Source: Eubacteriales bacterium
GTDB taxonomy: Bacteria; Bacillota; Clostridia; Oscillospirales; CAG-382
DNA length: 64,000 bases
Assembly: GCA_028705495.1 (NCBI GenBank)
Contig: JAQWDK010000007.1
Coordinates: 24,964 to 88,963, forward strand
Direction: 5' to 3'
Below, piece by piece: positions 53,508 through 62,415 of this stretch. The notes under the pieces are model-generated. The model made no database searches, was not told where the DNA came from, and saw nothing but the letters and a program-made list of their open reading frames with translations. The stretch's first letter is position 1. Each line of letters opens with the position of its first letter. The position numbers and the translations under genes were made by a program.

Positions 53508-54245
53508 ATGGCTAAAAATCACGGTGATGATTTTTTCACGCTCACCGAAAATAAACTCATCGCCAAAAACACCTATCGTGCTGTTTTTGAGGGCAATACA
53601 AAAGACCTTATCGCGCCAGGGCAGTTCGTTAACCTAAAAATCGATGGATTCTATCTGCGCCGTCCGATTTCGGTCGCCGATTACGACGGACAAACAATGA
53701 CACTCATTTATAAAGCTGTCGGCAGGGGAACAGAAAAGCTTGCCCAAACAACACCCGGGAAGGTTTTTGATATACTTACCGGACTTGGCAACGGCTATAC
53801 CTTAAGAGGTGGAAAACCGCTGCTAATCGGTGGCGGCGCAGGTATACCACCGCTTTACGGTTTGGCAAAAAAATTCGCAAAAAAGGGAATAAAAGCTGTT
53901 GTCGTAATGGGGTTCGGCTCGAAAGACGAGATATTTTACGCTGATGAATTCCGCCTTCTCAGTCATGAGGTCAGGATAACAACCGCCGACGGTTCGGTAG
54001 GAACAAAAGGCTTTGTTACGGACGCATTTGAGGAGATCGATTACGATTATTTCTATACCTGCGGACCTGAGCCTATGCTCAGGGCGGTATATGCGGCGAC
54101 AAACACAGAAGGGCAGTTCAGCTTTGAAGAAAGAATGGGCTGCGGTTTCGGCGGATGTATGGGATGCTCGTGTAAAACTATAACAGGCAACCGCCGTATA
54201 TGTACGGAAGGCCCTGTAATCGAAAAGAAGGATTTAATCTGGTGA
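53508..54245 (+). CDS. pyrK: Dihydroorotate dehydrogenase electron-transfer subunit
   Basis: PyrK passes electrons from PyrD to NAD+ through FAD and a [2Fe-2S] cluster. The 245-aa protein has the FAD-binding [12 protein letters not shown], the NAD-binding [16 protein letters not shown], and the cluster motif [11 protein letters not shown] plus a distal Cys in RRICTEGP. It lies directly before pyrD, as is usual for the class 1B enzyme. Confidence 0.95.
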   Translation: MAKNHGDDFFTLTENKLIAKNTYRAVFEGNTKDLIAPGQFVNLKIDGFYLRRPISVADYDGQTMTLIYKAVGRGTEKLAQTTPGKVFDILTGLGNGYTLRGGKPLLIGGGAGIPPLYGLAKKFAKKGIKAVVVMGFGSKDEIFYADEFRLLSHEVRITTADGSVGTKGFVTDAFEEIDYDYFYTCGPEPMLRAVYAATNTEGQFSFEERMGCGFGGCMGCSCKTITGNRRICTEGPVIEKKDLIW

Positions 54246-54256
54246 AAGGGAATATA

Positions 54257-55159
54257 ATGGCTGATTTAAAAGTAAACCTCTGTGGACTTGAACTTGATAA
54301 CCCCGTCATACCAGCAAGCGGTACATTCGGTTACGGAAATGAATTTCGTTTCTATTATGATATAAACATCCTCGGCTCATTCGTTTTTAAGGGAACAACA
54401 AAAGACGCGCGTTTCGGCAACATGACCCCGCGAATCGCCGAAACACCCTCGGGCATGCTTAATGCAGTAGGTCTGCAGAATCCTGGTATTGATGCGGTGG
54501 TAAAAACAGAGCTTCCCAAAATAGAAAAATTCTTTAAGAAAAAAGTCATCGCAAATATCAGCGGCTTTTCGGTTGATGAATTCGTTTACTGCACCGAAAA
54601 GATAAACAGCTGCGACAATGTCGGTATAATAGAAATCAATATCAGCTGTCCGAATGTCCACGGCGGAGGGATTTCCTTTGGGGTATCACCCGAGAGTGCG
54701 GCAGAGGTCACAAAGGCAGTCAAAGCGGTTGCAAAAAAGCCTGTGTTTATCAAGCTTTCGCCGAATGTCACAGACATCACAGAAATCGCACTCGCATGTG
54801 AGGTGGCTGGTGCGGACGGGCTTAGCCTTATCAACACCCTCATAGGTATGCGATTTAATCTGCGCACAAGAAAGCCGATACTTGCAAACAACACAGGCGG
54901 ACTTTCGGGGCCAGCGGTGTTCCCGGTCGCTCTTCGCATGGTTTGGCAAGTCGCAAACGCTGTAAAAATCCCGGTTATGGGGATGGGCGGTGTGTCAACT
55001 GCTGAGGATGTTATAGAGATGATGATTGCGGGAGCGAGTGCGGTACAAGTCGGGGCAGCGAATCTCGTAAATCCCTATGTTTGTAAGGAAATAATTGAAG
55101 CACTGCCGGAGGCTATGGCGAAATACCGCATAAATAGCTTGTCGGAACTAAAAAAGTAA
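54257..55159 (+). CDS. pyrD: Dihydroorotate dehydrogenase, class 1B catalytic subunit
   Basis: The 300-aa FMN enzyme oxidises dihydroorotate to orotate. Signatures are [16 protein letters not shown], the GLQNPGID loop, [13 protein letters not shown] (with the class 1 active-site Cys in the NISCPN region), [15 protein letters not shown] and [22 protein letters not shown] at 54257 follows AAAGGG; an upstream extension into pyrK is unlikely. Confidence 0.96.
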   Translation: MADLKVNLCGLELDNPVIPASGTFGYGNEFRFYYDINILGSFVFKGTTKDARFGNMTPRIAETPSGMLNAVGLQNPGIDAVVKTELPKIEKFFKKKVIANISGFSVDEFVYCTEKINSCDNVGIIEINISCPNVHGGGISFGVSPESAAEVTKAVKAVAKKPVFIKLSPNVTDITEIALACEVAGADGLSLINTLIGMRFNLRTRKPILANNTGGLSGPAVFPVALRMVWQVANAVKIPVMGMGGVSTAEDVIEMMIAGASAVQVGAANLVNPYVCKEIIEALPEAMAKYRINSLSELKK

Positions 55160-55169
55160 GGAAACTATT

Positions 55170-55865
55170 ATGAAAGATGTAATTATAGCACTTGACTTTC
55201 CGTCACGAGGCGAGGTTATGGATTTTTTAGGCTGTTTTGGTGACAGAAAACCCTATGTAAAAATCGGCATGGAGCTTTTTTATGCAGAAGGGCCTGAAAT
55301 TATAAAGGATATAAAAGCCACAGGAAGCAAAATTTTTCTCGACCTCAAACTCCATGACATACCGAACACAGTCAAGCGTTCGATGAGTGTGCTGTCTTCA
55401 TTGGGAGTTGACATGTGCAACCTCCATGCCGCAGGTGGTTCGGAGATGATGAGGGCGGCGATCGAGGGACTGAGTTCCGGGAATGGCAAAAGACCGCTGC
55501 TCTTAGCGGTGACAATGCTCACCTCCACAAGTGAGGAACGCATGAAAAACGAGCTGCTTATTGATCGAGGTATGGAGGAAACAGTTCTTTCATACGCAAA
55601 AAACGCGAGAAATTCAGGACTTGACGGTGTCGTCTGTTCACCGCTTGAAGCTGCGGCGGTTAAGAGAGAATGCGGCAGTGGCTTTTTGACCGTTACACCG
55701 GGAATACGTTTTGCTGACGGCGAAAAGGGCGATCAGGTTCGTGTTACAACACCCGAGAGGGCGGCAAAACTCGGCTCAGACTTTATTGTTGTCGGCAGAG
55801 CTGTAACAGGAGCTGCTGATCCGTCTGCGGCTTATAACAGGTGTATAAAAGAGTTTATAGGATAA
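55170..55865 (+). CDS. pyrF: Orotidine 5'-phosphate decarboxylase
   Basis: PyrF makes UMP. The 231-aa barrel starts DVIIALDFPSRGEVMDFL, with VKIGMELFYAEGPEII, the catalytic cluster KIFLDLKLHDIPNTVKRSM (Lys-Asp-Lys-Asp pattern), and C-terminal VTPGIRFADGEKGDQVRV and VVGRAVTGAADP. It sits 10 nt after pyrD. Confidence 0.96.
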   Translation: MKDVIIALDFPSRGEVMDFLGCFGDRKPYVKIGMELFYAEGPEIIKDIKATGSKIFLDLKLHDIPNTVKRSMSVLSSLGVDMCNLHAAGGSEMMRAAIEGLSSGNGKRPLLLAVTMLTSTSEERMKNELLIDRGMEETVLSYAKNARNSGLDGVVCSPLEAAAVKRECGSGFLTVTPGIRFADGEKGDQVRVTTPERAAKLGSDFIVVGRAVTGAADPSAAYNRCIKEFIG

Positions 55866-55880
55866 GGAAAGGATGTTAGC

Positions 55881-56513
55881 ATGAGAAAAGATATAGCAAA
55901 AATGCTCCTCGATATAAAGGCGGTTTTCCTCCGTCCGGAGGACCCATTCACATGGGCGAGCGGCATCAAAAGCCCAATCTACTGCGACAACAGGCTCACA
56001 CTCAGCGCACCAAAAATCAGGACTGCGATTGAGGAAGGACTTGCAATTCTTGTGAAGGAACACTTTCCCGACTGCGAGGTACTGATGGGAACGAGTACAG
56101 CAGGCATCGCTCACGCTGCAATAACAGCGCATCTTTTGGAACTTCCGATGGGATATGTCCGCTCCGGCGCTAAGGACCACGGAAGAACAAACAGAATCGA
56201 AGGTAAACTTGAAGCAGGCCAGAAGGTTGTCGTCGTTGAGGACTTGATTTCCACAGCCGGTAGCGCAGTCGATACAGCCGAAGCGCTCAGAGAAGCAGGC
56301 GCGCAAGTTTTGGGAATTGTCAGCATCTTCACCTACAATATGGAAAAGGGTTTTGATAAACTCAAAAAAGCGGACCTTATCAACCACAGTCTTTGTGACT
56401 TTGATACCTTAATTGAGGTTGCCGCAGAAACAGGATATGTTAACCGTGATGCGCTGCCGGGACTTCTTGAATTTAGAAAAGAAGCGGGGAAAAATAATGC
56501 GTCATCTTCTTGA
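55881..56513 (+). CDS. pyrE: Orotate phosphoribosyltransferase
   Basis: PyrE adds PRPP to orotate. The 210-aa protein shows [20 protein letters not shown] at the N-terminus, a [11 protein letters not shown] loop and the PRPP motif [27 protein letters not shown] precedes the start. Its last 17 nt overlap the pyrB start. Confidence 0.95.
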   Translation: MRKDIAKMLLDIKAVFLRPEDPFTWASGIKSPIYCDNRLTLSAPKIRTAIEEGLAILVKEHFPDCEVLMGTSTAGIAHAAITAHLLELPMGYVRSGAKDHGRTNRIEGKLEAGQKVVVVEDLISTAGSAVDTAEALREAGAQVLGIVSIFTYNMEKGFDKLKKADLINHSLCDFDTLIEVAAETGYVNRDALPGLLEFRKEAGKNNASSS

Positions 56514-57579
56514 TATCTGCGATTTAACAGTTGCCGAACTAAGCGATTTGATTGCGACCGCAGAAGATATAATAAAAAATCCATCAGCTTATGCCGACGC
56601 TTGTCATGGTAAAAAGCTTGCGACCTTGTTCTTTGAACCGAGTACACGCACAAGGCTCAGCTTTGAGGCGGCGATGTACGAGCTTGGCGGTCATGTGCTG
56701 GGTTTTTCGTCCTCATCCTCAAGCTCCACCGTAAAAGGCGAGAGCGTGAGCGACACAGTCAGAGTCACAAGCCATTTCGCCGATATCATTGCAATGCGCC
56801 ATCCTTTGGCGGGAGCTGCTCTTGTTGCAGCGCAGAAAGCGCTTGTGCCGATAATCAATGCGGGTGACGGCGAACACTGCCATCCGACTCAGACACTTGC
56901 TGACCTTTTGACAATTCACCGAGAAAAACGCCGCTTTGAGAATCTGACCGTCGGTCTTTGTGGCGACTTGAAATACGGCAGAACAGTTCACTCCCTCATT
57001 TCCGCTATGTCGAGGTATAAGGGCACAGAATTTGTGTTTATCTCCCCGGACGAGCTTAAGGTTCCTGACTATATCAAGTCAACCACTCTTGCAAAAGGTA
57101 AAATCCCCTACCGCGAGACAAAGGATATCGAAGAACCGATGGCGGAACTTGATATACTCTATATGACAAGGGTTCAAGGCGAGAGATTCGCTGACAAGGC
57201 AGAATACGAAAGGCTGAAGGACTGCTATATTCTCCTACCCGACAAACTTGCCACTGCAAAATCCGACCTGTCAATACTGCATCCGCTGCCGAGGGTCAAC
57301 GAGATTTCGGTTCATGTTGACGACGACCCCAGAGCATGCTATTTCAAGCAGGCGGAGAACGGTAAATACATCCGAATGGCGCTTATCCTCAAACTACTCG
57401 AGGAAAAAGAAAAACCGCATACATCAGAAAAAGGCTTTTTCTCCGAAAACGCGGTATTTAATAAATATAAATGCACAAACAGGGGCTGTATAACATCCGC
57501 TCCCGGAGAGCTACCGCAAGTGTTTGAGCCGACCGAAGATGGGTACTGCTGCGGGTACTGTGGAGCAGGTAATAAGTAA
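56497..57579 (+). CDS. pyrB: Aspartate carbamoyltransferase with a C-terminal PyrI-like zinc tail
   Basis: Residues 1-305 are a normal Pyr[17 protein letters not shown], the flexible loop [38 protein letters not shown] and HPLPRVNEI. The last 38 residues carry Cys326-X4-Cys331 and Cys351/Cys352-X2-Cys355, matching the zinc domain of the regulatory subunit PyrI, but the nucleotide-binding allosteric domain of PyrI is absent. No separate pyrI follows. The tail probably stabilises the holoenzyme or catalytic trimers without CTP control (inference). ATG at 56497 has ggggaaaa upstream. Confidence 0.94.
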   Translation: MRHLLDICDLTVAELSDLIATAEDIIKNPSAYADACHGKKLATLFFEPSTRTRLSFEAAMYELGGHVLGFSSSSSSSTVKGESVSDTVRVTSHFADIIAMRHPLAGAALVAAQKALVPIINAGDGEHCHPTQTLADLLTIHREKRRFENLTVGLCGDLKYGRTVHSLISAMSRYKGTEFVFISPDELKVPDYIKSTTLAKGKIPYRETKDIEEPMAELDILYMTRVQGERFADKAEYERLKDCYILLPDKLATAKSDLSILHPLPRVNEISVHVDDDPRACYFKQAENGKYIRMALILKLLEEKEKPHTSEKGFFSENAVFNKYKCTNRGCITSAPGELPQVFEPTEDGYCCGYCGAGNK

Positions 57580-57616
57580 TAGTGAAGAAGTGCCGAAAGA
57601 ATTTTCTGACGAAAAT
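57565..57616 (+). repeat. Repeat flanking the restriction-modification insert, left copy
   Basis: The segment starting inside the pyrB 3' end (gtaataagtaatagtgaag and onwards) and ending in the hairpin attttc-tgac-gaaaat is matched in inverted orientation at 60398-60457. The match has a 7-nt insertion and a few substitutions. Both copies sit at gene 3' ends, so the hairpin may also act as terminator. Confidence 0.65.
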
Positions 57617-57670
57617 TCAGTCATTTTAATAACACTGTTCCATTTATCAGCTTATGAAGAGACAATAAGT

Positions 57671-57909
57671 GTAGCAACGGGGGCTCCTTTTGAAAGGAGC
57701 TGTCTGACACCGCCCTTTGGTGTCAGACTGAGGATTGGCTCTTACAGTTGAAGTCAAAGATAATGATATTACCTTCTCAACTAATTAAAATACCTTTTCA
57801 TTAACTACAACTTCTTACAATTTTCCTTCTACTTTGTAAGCCAATCCTCAGTCACGCGCGGTAGAGCGTGCGCGTGCCAGCTCCTTTCAAAAGGAGCCCC
57901 CGTTACTGC
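57671..57909. repeat. 239-bp inverted-repeat element (MITE-like)
   Basis: Outer arms of 31 bp with two mismatches (57671-57701 with 57879-57909; 25 bp of this perfect) and inner perfect 14-bp arms (57727-57740 with 57839-57852) bracket an AT-rich centre. Each side has its own hairpin (ctgacacc/ggtgtcag and cacgcgc/gcgcgtg). It encodes no protein. It looks like a non-autonomous element or a large structured RNA/DNA cruciform. No clear target-site duplication was seen. Confidence 0.75.
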
Positions 57910-57988
57910 GGTTCTAAATTTTTGGTCAGCGGTTAAGGATAAGGCATGCAATAAGGGTTGTGCTAAATAAAAAATCATACTAAAATAT

Positions 57989-58024
57989 CGCGGTTAGAGT
58001 GAAGTTACTCTAACCGCGGTTTAA
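57989..58024. terminator. Terminator after the DUF262-HNH gene
   Basis: A perfect 12-bp stem (57989-58000 with 58007-58018) and a 6-nt loop lie just beyond the stop codon of the - strand nuclease gene. T-rich sequence on one side and A-rich sequence on the other allow use in both directions. Confidence 0.8.
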
Positions 58025-58026
58025 TT

Positions 58027-59190
58027 TTATCTATTTCCTTTTGCTCTATTATGTGTTTTACAAAGCATTTGGCAGTTTTTTATATCGGTATCTCCGCCCT
58101 TGCTCCAAGCGGTTACATGGTCAGCATCCATTTCGCTTAATTTCCAAATACGGGTCTTGTTATTGTCTTCACCCATTGCACAAAGCGGACAATTTGAGAT
58201 ATTCTTCTCTTCTGCGTATCTTGTCTGTTTTGCATATACAGATTTTTTAGTGACCTCATCGAAAATTCGTACATTTAAAAGTTTTTTATCGACGCAACCG
58301 CCTAAAATATATTCGTATATGCCTTTATTATCTTTAACATAGTCATCTTCAAGCAGTTCTTTTAACTTCTCAGAAACCTGTTTCGGGTCGTATGATTGTC
58401 TGTGATATGTTTCGTAAAGCTCGCCCCATTTAAGCCCTTTCATTGTGTCTTCAACATCAGAAAAGACGCTTGAAATCCAGTCGATTACACTATTGAAATA
58501 TGCTTTTAGTTCGTCAATATTGTTATCATATCTGTGACGGCTCATATAGTCGTCGATATTGCCTTTGCTAACCCAATCTAAAGCAGTGCGTAAAAAGTCC
58601 TGCCTGTTGACATTACCTGATATGTAAGCACTCCATTTTTGAATATTCGCATTTTGGCTATTGCTAAACTCTTCTTTCGCTTTTGTAACAAAAGGCCCTG
58701 AATGAATTGCGTTTGAAAGTTCTTGTTCATTTAGCGGAACGCCGACAATATTTATGGTTTTGAACCATTCCTTTATTTCGCTCTCCGTACCTTCGCACTC
58801 ATAAATAGTAAGCTCTGTATTTAATATTTTATCTTGAAGGTCTTTTGCAAGTCCATCAAAATATCGCGGTATACCGTTGCTATCAGTTATAGCGAATTTA
58901 CCGGTTTTATATCTTCCAAAGCTCGTTATACGCTGTTGACCGTCAAGCACTTCAAATTTATCTTCTGCGACTTTGGTAAAATAGATAAGCCCTAACGGGT
59001 AGCCCTTTATGAGGGAATCAATAACGGCAACATCACGCTTTCCGTCTGCGTAAATATAATTTCGCTGATATTCGGGCTGAATAGTCAGCTTTCCAGAAAG
59101 TCCGAACAATCCTCTGCCTTCGTATTCGTTATAAACAAAGCCTTTGCAAATATCTTCAACGGTGATGTCTACTCTCAATTTGGTTATCAT
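58027..59190 (-). CDS. DUF262-HNH endonuclease (GmrSD/restriction-like)
   Basis: The 387-aa protein has an N-terminal DUF262 (GmrS-like, ParB/Srx fold) with PEYQRNYIY and the signature LDGQQRITS (DGQQR at 83-87), which binds and hydrolyses nucleotides in related systems. A helical middle is followed by a C-terminal HNH nuclease: zinc Cys334/Cys337, DADH at 355-358, NCQMLC at 372-377 and HN at 380-381. It overlaps the methyltransferase by 4 nt downstream. Such proteins restrict phage DNA; here it is probably the nuclease of a two-gene system. Confidence 0.85.
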   Translation of the reverse strand: MITKLRVDITVEDICKGFVYNEYEGRGLFGLSGKLTIQPEYQRNYIYADGKRDVAVIDSLIKGYPLGLIYFTKVAEDKFEVLDGQQRITSFGRYKTGKFAITDSNGIPRYFDGLAKDLQDKILNTELTIYECEGTESEIKEWFKTINIVGVPLNEQELSNAIHSGPFVTKAKEEFSNSQNANIQKWSAYISGNVNRQDFLRTALDWVSKGNIDDYMSRHRYDNNIDELKAYFNSVIDWISSVFSDVEDTMKGLKWGELYETYHRQSYDPKQVSEKLKELLEDDYVKDNKGIYEYILGGCVDKKLLNVRIFDEVTKKSVYAKQTRYAEEKNISNCPLCAMGEDNNKTRIWKLSEMDADHVTAWSKGGDTDIKNCQMLCKTHNRAKGNR

Positions 59191-60242
59191 AATTCAAACC
59201 TCTTTCTTATGAGTATTCTCGCATACTTTTCATTTCCGTTTAAATCGAAACGTTTTCCAGGGAAAGGGTTATCTTCAACATACCTGTCTAAGCCTATTAT
59301 TTCAAATTGATCAGGGTTATGCTTTTCGAGAAATGTAATGGGTACTCCCATAACACCATCGTAATCACTCGGTATAGAATCTGTATAAGGTACTTCTATT
59401 GCATCGTAATTGTCGTATTTTTGATATCCTTTATCATTTATTTCTTTATGCTTGCTGTATTTTATATTGTCTTCCATTGTCATTAACTTTAGCGGTTGAT
59501 GTCTTCTGCCATGATCCATATTAGTGAACCAAGTCGAAGCAACATTTTTCATATTGATTCCATTTACCACTTTATCAACATCATCGTTATTTTTAGTTTC
59601 GAACCATAAACCGCCGCTCCAGCCTGTTTTACCAGACCACATTTTCCCTTCCATAATAAGAGGAAATATCTCTTTGTATGTAACACTGTTCTTATTTCCG
59701 ATAATTAGGAATTTTTTATCTGTTTCAAAAAGCCAAGCAACGAATTCTCTATATAACGAAAAAGGAGGATTAGTGATAATAATATCAGCTTCATCTCGTA
59801 GAGCTTTTACTTCTTCGCTTTTGAAATCCCCATCACCTTTTAGGTACTTCCATTCTAAATCATCAATGTCAATTCTTCCTGATTTGTTTTTAGCACGAGT
59901 TAGAGTAAAAATCTTTCCGTTAGTTCTTGTTTTGGTTTCATCAAATTGTGGAGCTTCGGTTTCAAAAAGAGTTAACTGATAGTAGCTTTTGTGTTTTTTA
60001 CTTTCGGATGCATAGCTTGTACTTATTAGCTTTTTTAACCCGAATGCTTCAAAGTTTTGTGCAAAGAATTTTGTAAAATTGCTCCATTCAGGGTCGTCGC
60101 AGGGGAGCAAAATCGTCTTATCTTTGAACACATCCGGGTCATACTCTAAATAAGCGTTTACTTCTCTTTGAATGTCTTCGTACTGGGTATAAAACTCGTC
60201 ATTTTTCGCATTTTTTGCTTCTGATAGTTTTTTATTTGCCAT
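59187..60242 (-). CDS. EcoRI-type adenine-specific DNA methyltransferase
   Basis: The 351-aa protein begins [20 protein letters not shown] and has [10 protein letters not shown] (47-56) and the N6-adenine catalytic motif NPPF (158-161). [26 protein letters not shown] and the middle segment [15 protein letters not shown] are typical of the M.EcoRI family. It methylates adenine; the target sequence cannot be told. It is first in the operon with the DUF262-HNH gene, the order expected for a modification-first system. Confidence 0.87.
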   Translation of the reverse strand: MANKKLSEAKNAKNDEFYTQYEDIQREVNAYLEYDPDVFKDKTILLPCDDPEWSNFTKFFAQNFEAFGLKKLISTSYASESKKHKSYYQLTLFETEAPQFDETKTRTNGKIFTLTRAKNKSGRIDIDDLEWKYLKGDGDFKSEEVKALRDEADIIITNPPFSLYREFVAWLFETDKKFLIIGNKNSVTYKEIFPLIMEGKMWSGKTGWSGGLWFETKNNDDVDKVVNGINMKNVASTWFTNMDHGRRHQPLKLMTMEDNIKYSKHKEINDKGYQKYDNYDAIEVPYTDSIPSDYDGVMGVPITFLEKHNPDQFEIIGLDRYVEDNPFPGKRFDLNGNEKYARILIRKRFEL

Positions 60243-60269
60243 TTACATGACCATTCCTTTCTTGCCAAC

Positions 60270-60364
60270 CTGGAAGTTTGTTTCGGTCGCGCCCTTTGCG
60301 ATTCGTGCCTTGCTTACGGCACGAAAGAAACAAACTTCTGGATTGAAAGATTTATCTTTCAATC
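60270..60364. repeat. Inverted-repeat region upstream of the methyltransferase gene
   Basis: Nested inverted repeats occur: gaagtttgtttc / gaaacaaacttc, and an inner ttcgtgcc-ttgctta-cggcacgaa hairpin. They are followed by the perfect palindrome with arms gattgaaagat / atctttcaatc (60341-60364) that also occurs at 35817. The cluster may be an insertion scar or a regulatory cruciform of the restriction-modification operon. Confidence 0.55.
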
Positions 60365-60397
60365 TTCTCCCCCTATTGTTCAGATTATAATATTGGG

Positions 60398-60457
60398 ATT
60401 TTCGTCAGAAAATCCTTTCCGCACTTATTCACTATTACATATTACTTATTACTTGCC
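60398..60457 (-). repeat. Repeat flanking the restriction-modification insert, right copy
   Basis: This is the inverted copy of 57565-57616. Read on the - strand it lies directly after the diguanylate cyclase stop codon and ends in the hairpin ggattttc-tgac-gaaaatcc. Confidence 0.65.
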
Positions 60458-60460
60458 TTA

Positions 60461-61426
60461 TTACTTGCCCTTTCCTGTCATCGAAACAATAGAATTCCTC
60501 CCCTGTTCTTTTGCCTTATACATGCAGCCATCTGCAGTGGATATTAAATCGCGGGCGGTTATGCGGTTCGCGGGTAGCCCATTGTTTTCATCAAGCCCTA
60601 CGCTTAGGGTGTAAACACCGATTGAAGCTGATAATTTTCTACTATGTTCGCCGATTTTAACATGACCTCGGTTTTCTAAGGATGACTTTATCGCCTCTGC
60701 GGTTTTCAAAGCGTCCGATTCGCCATGCCTGTTCATGCTGACAAAAAATTCGTCGCCTCCGTACCTTGCAGCCCAGCAGTCCGGCTCACTGATGCTGCTT
60801 TTAATTACGCTTGCCATCACCCTTAGCGCATCATCACCAGCCACATGGCCGCACTCGGAGTTAATCGTTTTGAAATTATCGGCGTCTATGAACATAACCG
60901 ACAAAGGTTTTCCTGTTAAGTAAGCCTGGACAATATCGGACTCAAGCCTTGTGTCAATAAATCGGCGGTTATAAAGACCGGTCAGATGGTCCTTAACAGC
61001 GAGGTCGTTGAGCTCAGCGATAAGACGGCTCGCGGAGCCTTTGGAGGAAAAGCCGTTAACTTTATTTTCATATTCAGGGCATGAGGTAACAACGCTATCT
61101 GTGATATCTTTTATAAGCTCAACAACAAGAGGAAGAGAACCGTTTTGGGTTGGTATGGCGGTTATTAAATTGACGGTATCTTCTATTATTTCAAGCTTTA
61201 CAAGGATTTTCTTTTCTATGTATGCACGAGAAGACACACAGTTATAACAAACCTCACCGCGATTCCAATAATCATAACAGCAAAATCCGTCATATTCCTT
61301 AAGGGACTCTCCCTCGAGATTCATCACCTTTTTACGAATTGGGTCGACGACTCTTGCGATATCGCAAATTGAGGTGAAACGCGGCATCATTTGTTTTAAA
61401 TCACTAAATTCGATAAAATCCCACAT
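60461..61426 (-). CDS. Diguanylate cyclase with a Cys-rich N-terminal sensor domain
   Basis: The 321-aa protein has an N-terminal domain with Cys49, Cys50, Cys60 and Cys63 (FCCYDYWNRGEVCYNC), which looks like a metal or redox site. The C-terminal GGDEF domain has an intact RYGGDEF at 221-227. The inhibitory I-site Arg (RxxD) is replaced by Ser213, so product inhibition may be lost. It makes c-di-GMP. ATG at 61426 has AGGAAGGAA upstream; the longer frame would run into rpe. Confidence 0.88.
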   Translation of the reverse strand: MWDFIEFSDLKQMMPRFTSICDIARVVDPIRKKVMNLEGESLKEYDGFCCYDYWNRGEVCYNCVSSRAYIEKKILVKLEIIEDTVNLITAIPTQNGSLPLVVELIKDITDSVVTSCPEYENKVNGFSSKGSASRLIAELNDLAVKDHLTGLYNRRFIDTRLESDIVQAYLTGKPLSVMFIDADNFKTINSECGHVAGDDALRVMASVIKSSISEPDCWAARYGGDEFFVSMNRHGESDALKTAEAIKSSLENRGHVKIGEHSRKLSASIGVYTLSVGLDENNGLPANRITARDLISTADGCMYKAKEQGRNSIVSMTGKGK

Positions 61427-61439
61427 GATAAATTCCTTC

Positions 61440-62117
61440 CTATATACTTGTATAATCGCCAATCGCTTTGTCGAGTTCGAGGTATGCCGCTGCTGGATCA
61501 GATTTCCCGAAAACAGCTGAGCCTGCAACAATTATGTCCGCCCCTGCTGCTACTGCAAGTCCGATTGTCTCGGTGTCGATTCCGCCATCAACCTCTATAT
61601 CGATTTTGTAACCGCTCGCGTCAACCATTTTTCTGACTTCTCTAAGGTTATCGAGCGCCTCACTTATCATCCTCTGACCTCCGAAGCCGGGTTCAACCGT
61701 CATCACAAGTATCATCCCGCAAAGCGGGAGCAGAGGTTGCAGCAGAGCGGGATCGGTCTTTGGTTTTATGGAAACGGCAGGGATTACGCCCCTGTCTTTG
61801 ATTTTTTTGAGTACTGCTGCTGGATTTGCGGTGCTTTCGATGTGGATTGTCAGTATGTCTGCGCCTGCGTCCGCGAATGAATCTATGTAACGCTCAGGCT
61901 CTGTAATCATAAGATGGGTGTCAAGGACCGAGCGTGTAAATTTTCTCAGAGACTTTACAACAGGTTGTCCGATGGAGATATTGGGTACAAATATGCCATC
62001 CATTACGTCGATATGAAAAAACGAACAACCGACACCCTCGACTTGTCGGATTTGTTCGCCCATTTTTGTGAAGTCGCAGGAGAGAACGGAAGGAGCAATA
62101 AACGGTTTTTTTATCAT
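61440..62117 (-). CDS. rpe: Ribulose-phosphate 3-epimerase
   Basis: Rpe interconverts ribulose 5-phosphate and xylulose 5-phosphate. The 225-aa barrel has APSVLSCDFTKMGEQ, the metal-binding FFHIDVMDGIFVPN, LDTHLMITEPERYI, VMTVEPGFGGQ and IEVDGGID. An AAGGAA-like site precedes the ATG. The rsgA/rpe/thiN cluster common in Firmicutes is not seen; only the diguanylate cyclase follows, 13 nt downstream. Confidence 0.95.
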   Translation of the reverse strand: MIKKPFIAPSVLSCDFTKMGEQIRQVEGVGCSFFHIDVMDGIFVPNISIGQPVVKSLRKFTRSVLDTHLMITEPERYIDSFADAGADILTIHIESTANPAAVLKKIKDRGVIPAVSIKPKTDPALLQPLLPLCGMILVMTVEPGFGGQRMISEALDNLREVRKMVDASGYKIDIEVDGGIDTETIGLAVAAGADIIVAGSAVFGKSDPAAAYLELDKAIGDYTSI

Positions 62118-62164
62118 CTTATTATATTCCTTATATTATATTATGCTGAAAATTTATCTTCGCG

Positions 62165-62207
62165 AAAAAAGTCGCAATATGTCACAACCGCCAAAAGAAG
62201 ACATATT
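62165..62207 (-). terminator. Terminator-like hairpin upstream of rpe
   Basis: On the - strand an 8-bp perfect stem (aatatgtc / gacatatt, 62176-62183 with 62200-62207) is followed after 5 nt by six T residues. No coding region lies upstream of it until 62416, so it would end a short non-coding transcript or act in a leader. Confidence 0.5.
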
Positions 62208-62360
62208 ATATATAGAAGCCGCTTTATCTGGTGTTTGACACCTAATGCTTGATGCATCCGGCGGGCTGAAGATTCGCGGTTCCCGAGTCGGAATGGAATG
62301 TTTAAAACAAAGGACATAAACGCGAGGTCCGAACGGGAGCCGCTTTCTGATTTTCAATTC
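62165..62360 (-). ncRNA. Possible non-coding RNA or structured leader of rpe
   Basis: A strong - strand promoter (62367-62395) drives about 195 nt without a convincing gene, ending in a hairpin plus T run. Internal complementarities include ggctcccg with cgggaacc, ggac with gtcc, ggtgt-caa-acacc and atgc-atcaa-gcat. The size would fit a 6S RNA, but the closing stem expected of 6S was not found. It could also be an attenuated leader of rpe, 48 nt downstream. The family is unknown. Confidence 0.4.
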
Positions 62361-62366
62361 ATATTG

Positions 62367-62395
62367 ATTTTATTATAAATTCGCCTACTTGTCAA
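62367..62395 (-). promoter_or_regulatory. Strong sigma-A promoter upstream of the putative ncRNA
   Basis: On the - strand a perfect TTGACA (62390-62395), a 17-nt spacer and TAAAAT (62367-62372) are seen. Predicted transcription start is near 62360. Confidence 0.75.
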
Positions 62396-62415
62396 CGGTA
62401 ATGGCGTAAACAATA

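Noticed and set aside
57524..57751. 75-codon open frame overlapping pyrB 3' end and the inverted-repeat element
   Set aside because: It runs out of phase through the pyrB zinc tail and ends inside the repeat; no ribosome-binding site.
62154..62357. 67-codon open frame on the - strand
   Set aside because: No ribosome-binding site, biased composition, and it lies entirely in the putative RNA.
62165..62360. 6S RNA, SRP RNA, T-box or c-di-GMP riboswitch
   Set aside because: Some words look similar (for example gggaaccgcg and ggtccg), but the closing stem of 6S, the SRP helix 8 motif, a T-box with TGG, and GEMM core motifs were not found; kept only as an unassigned RNA.
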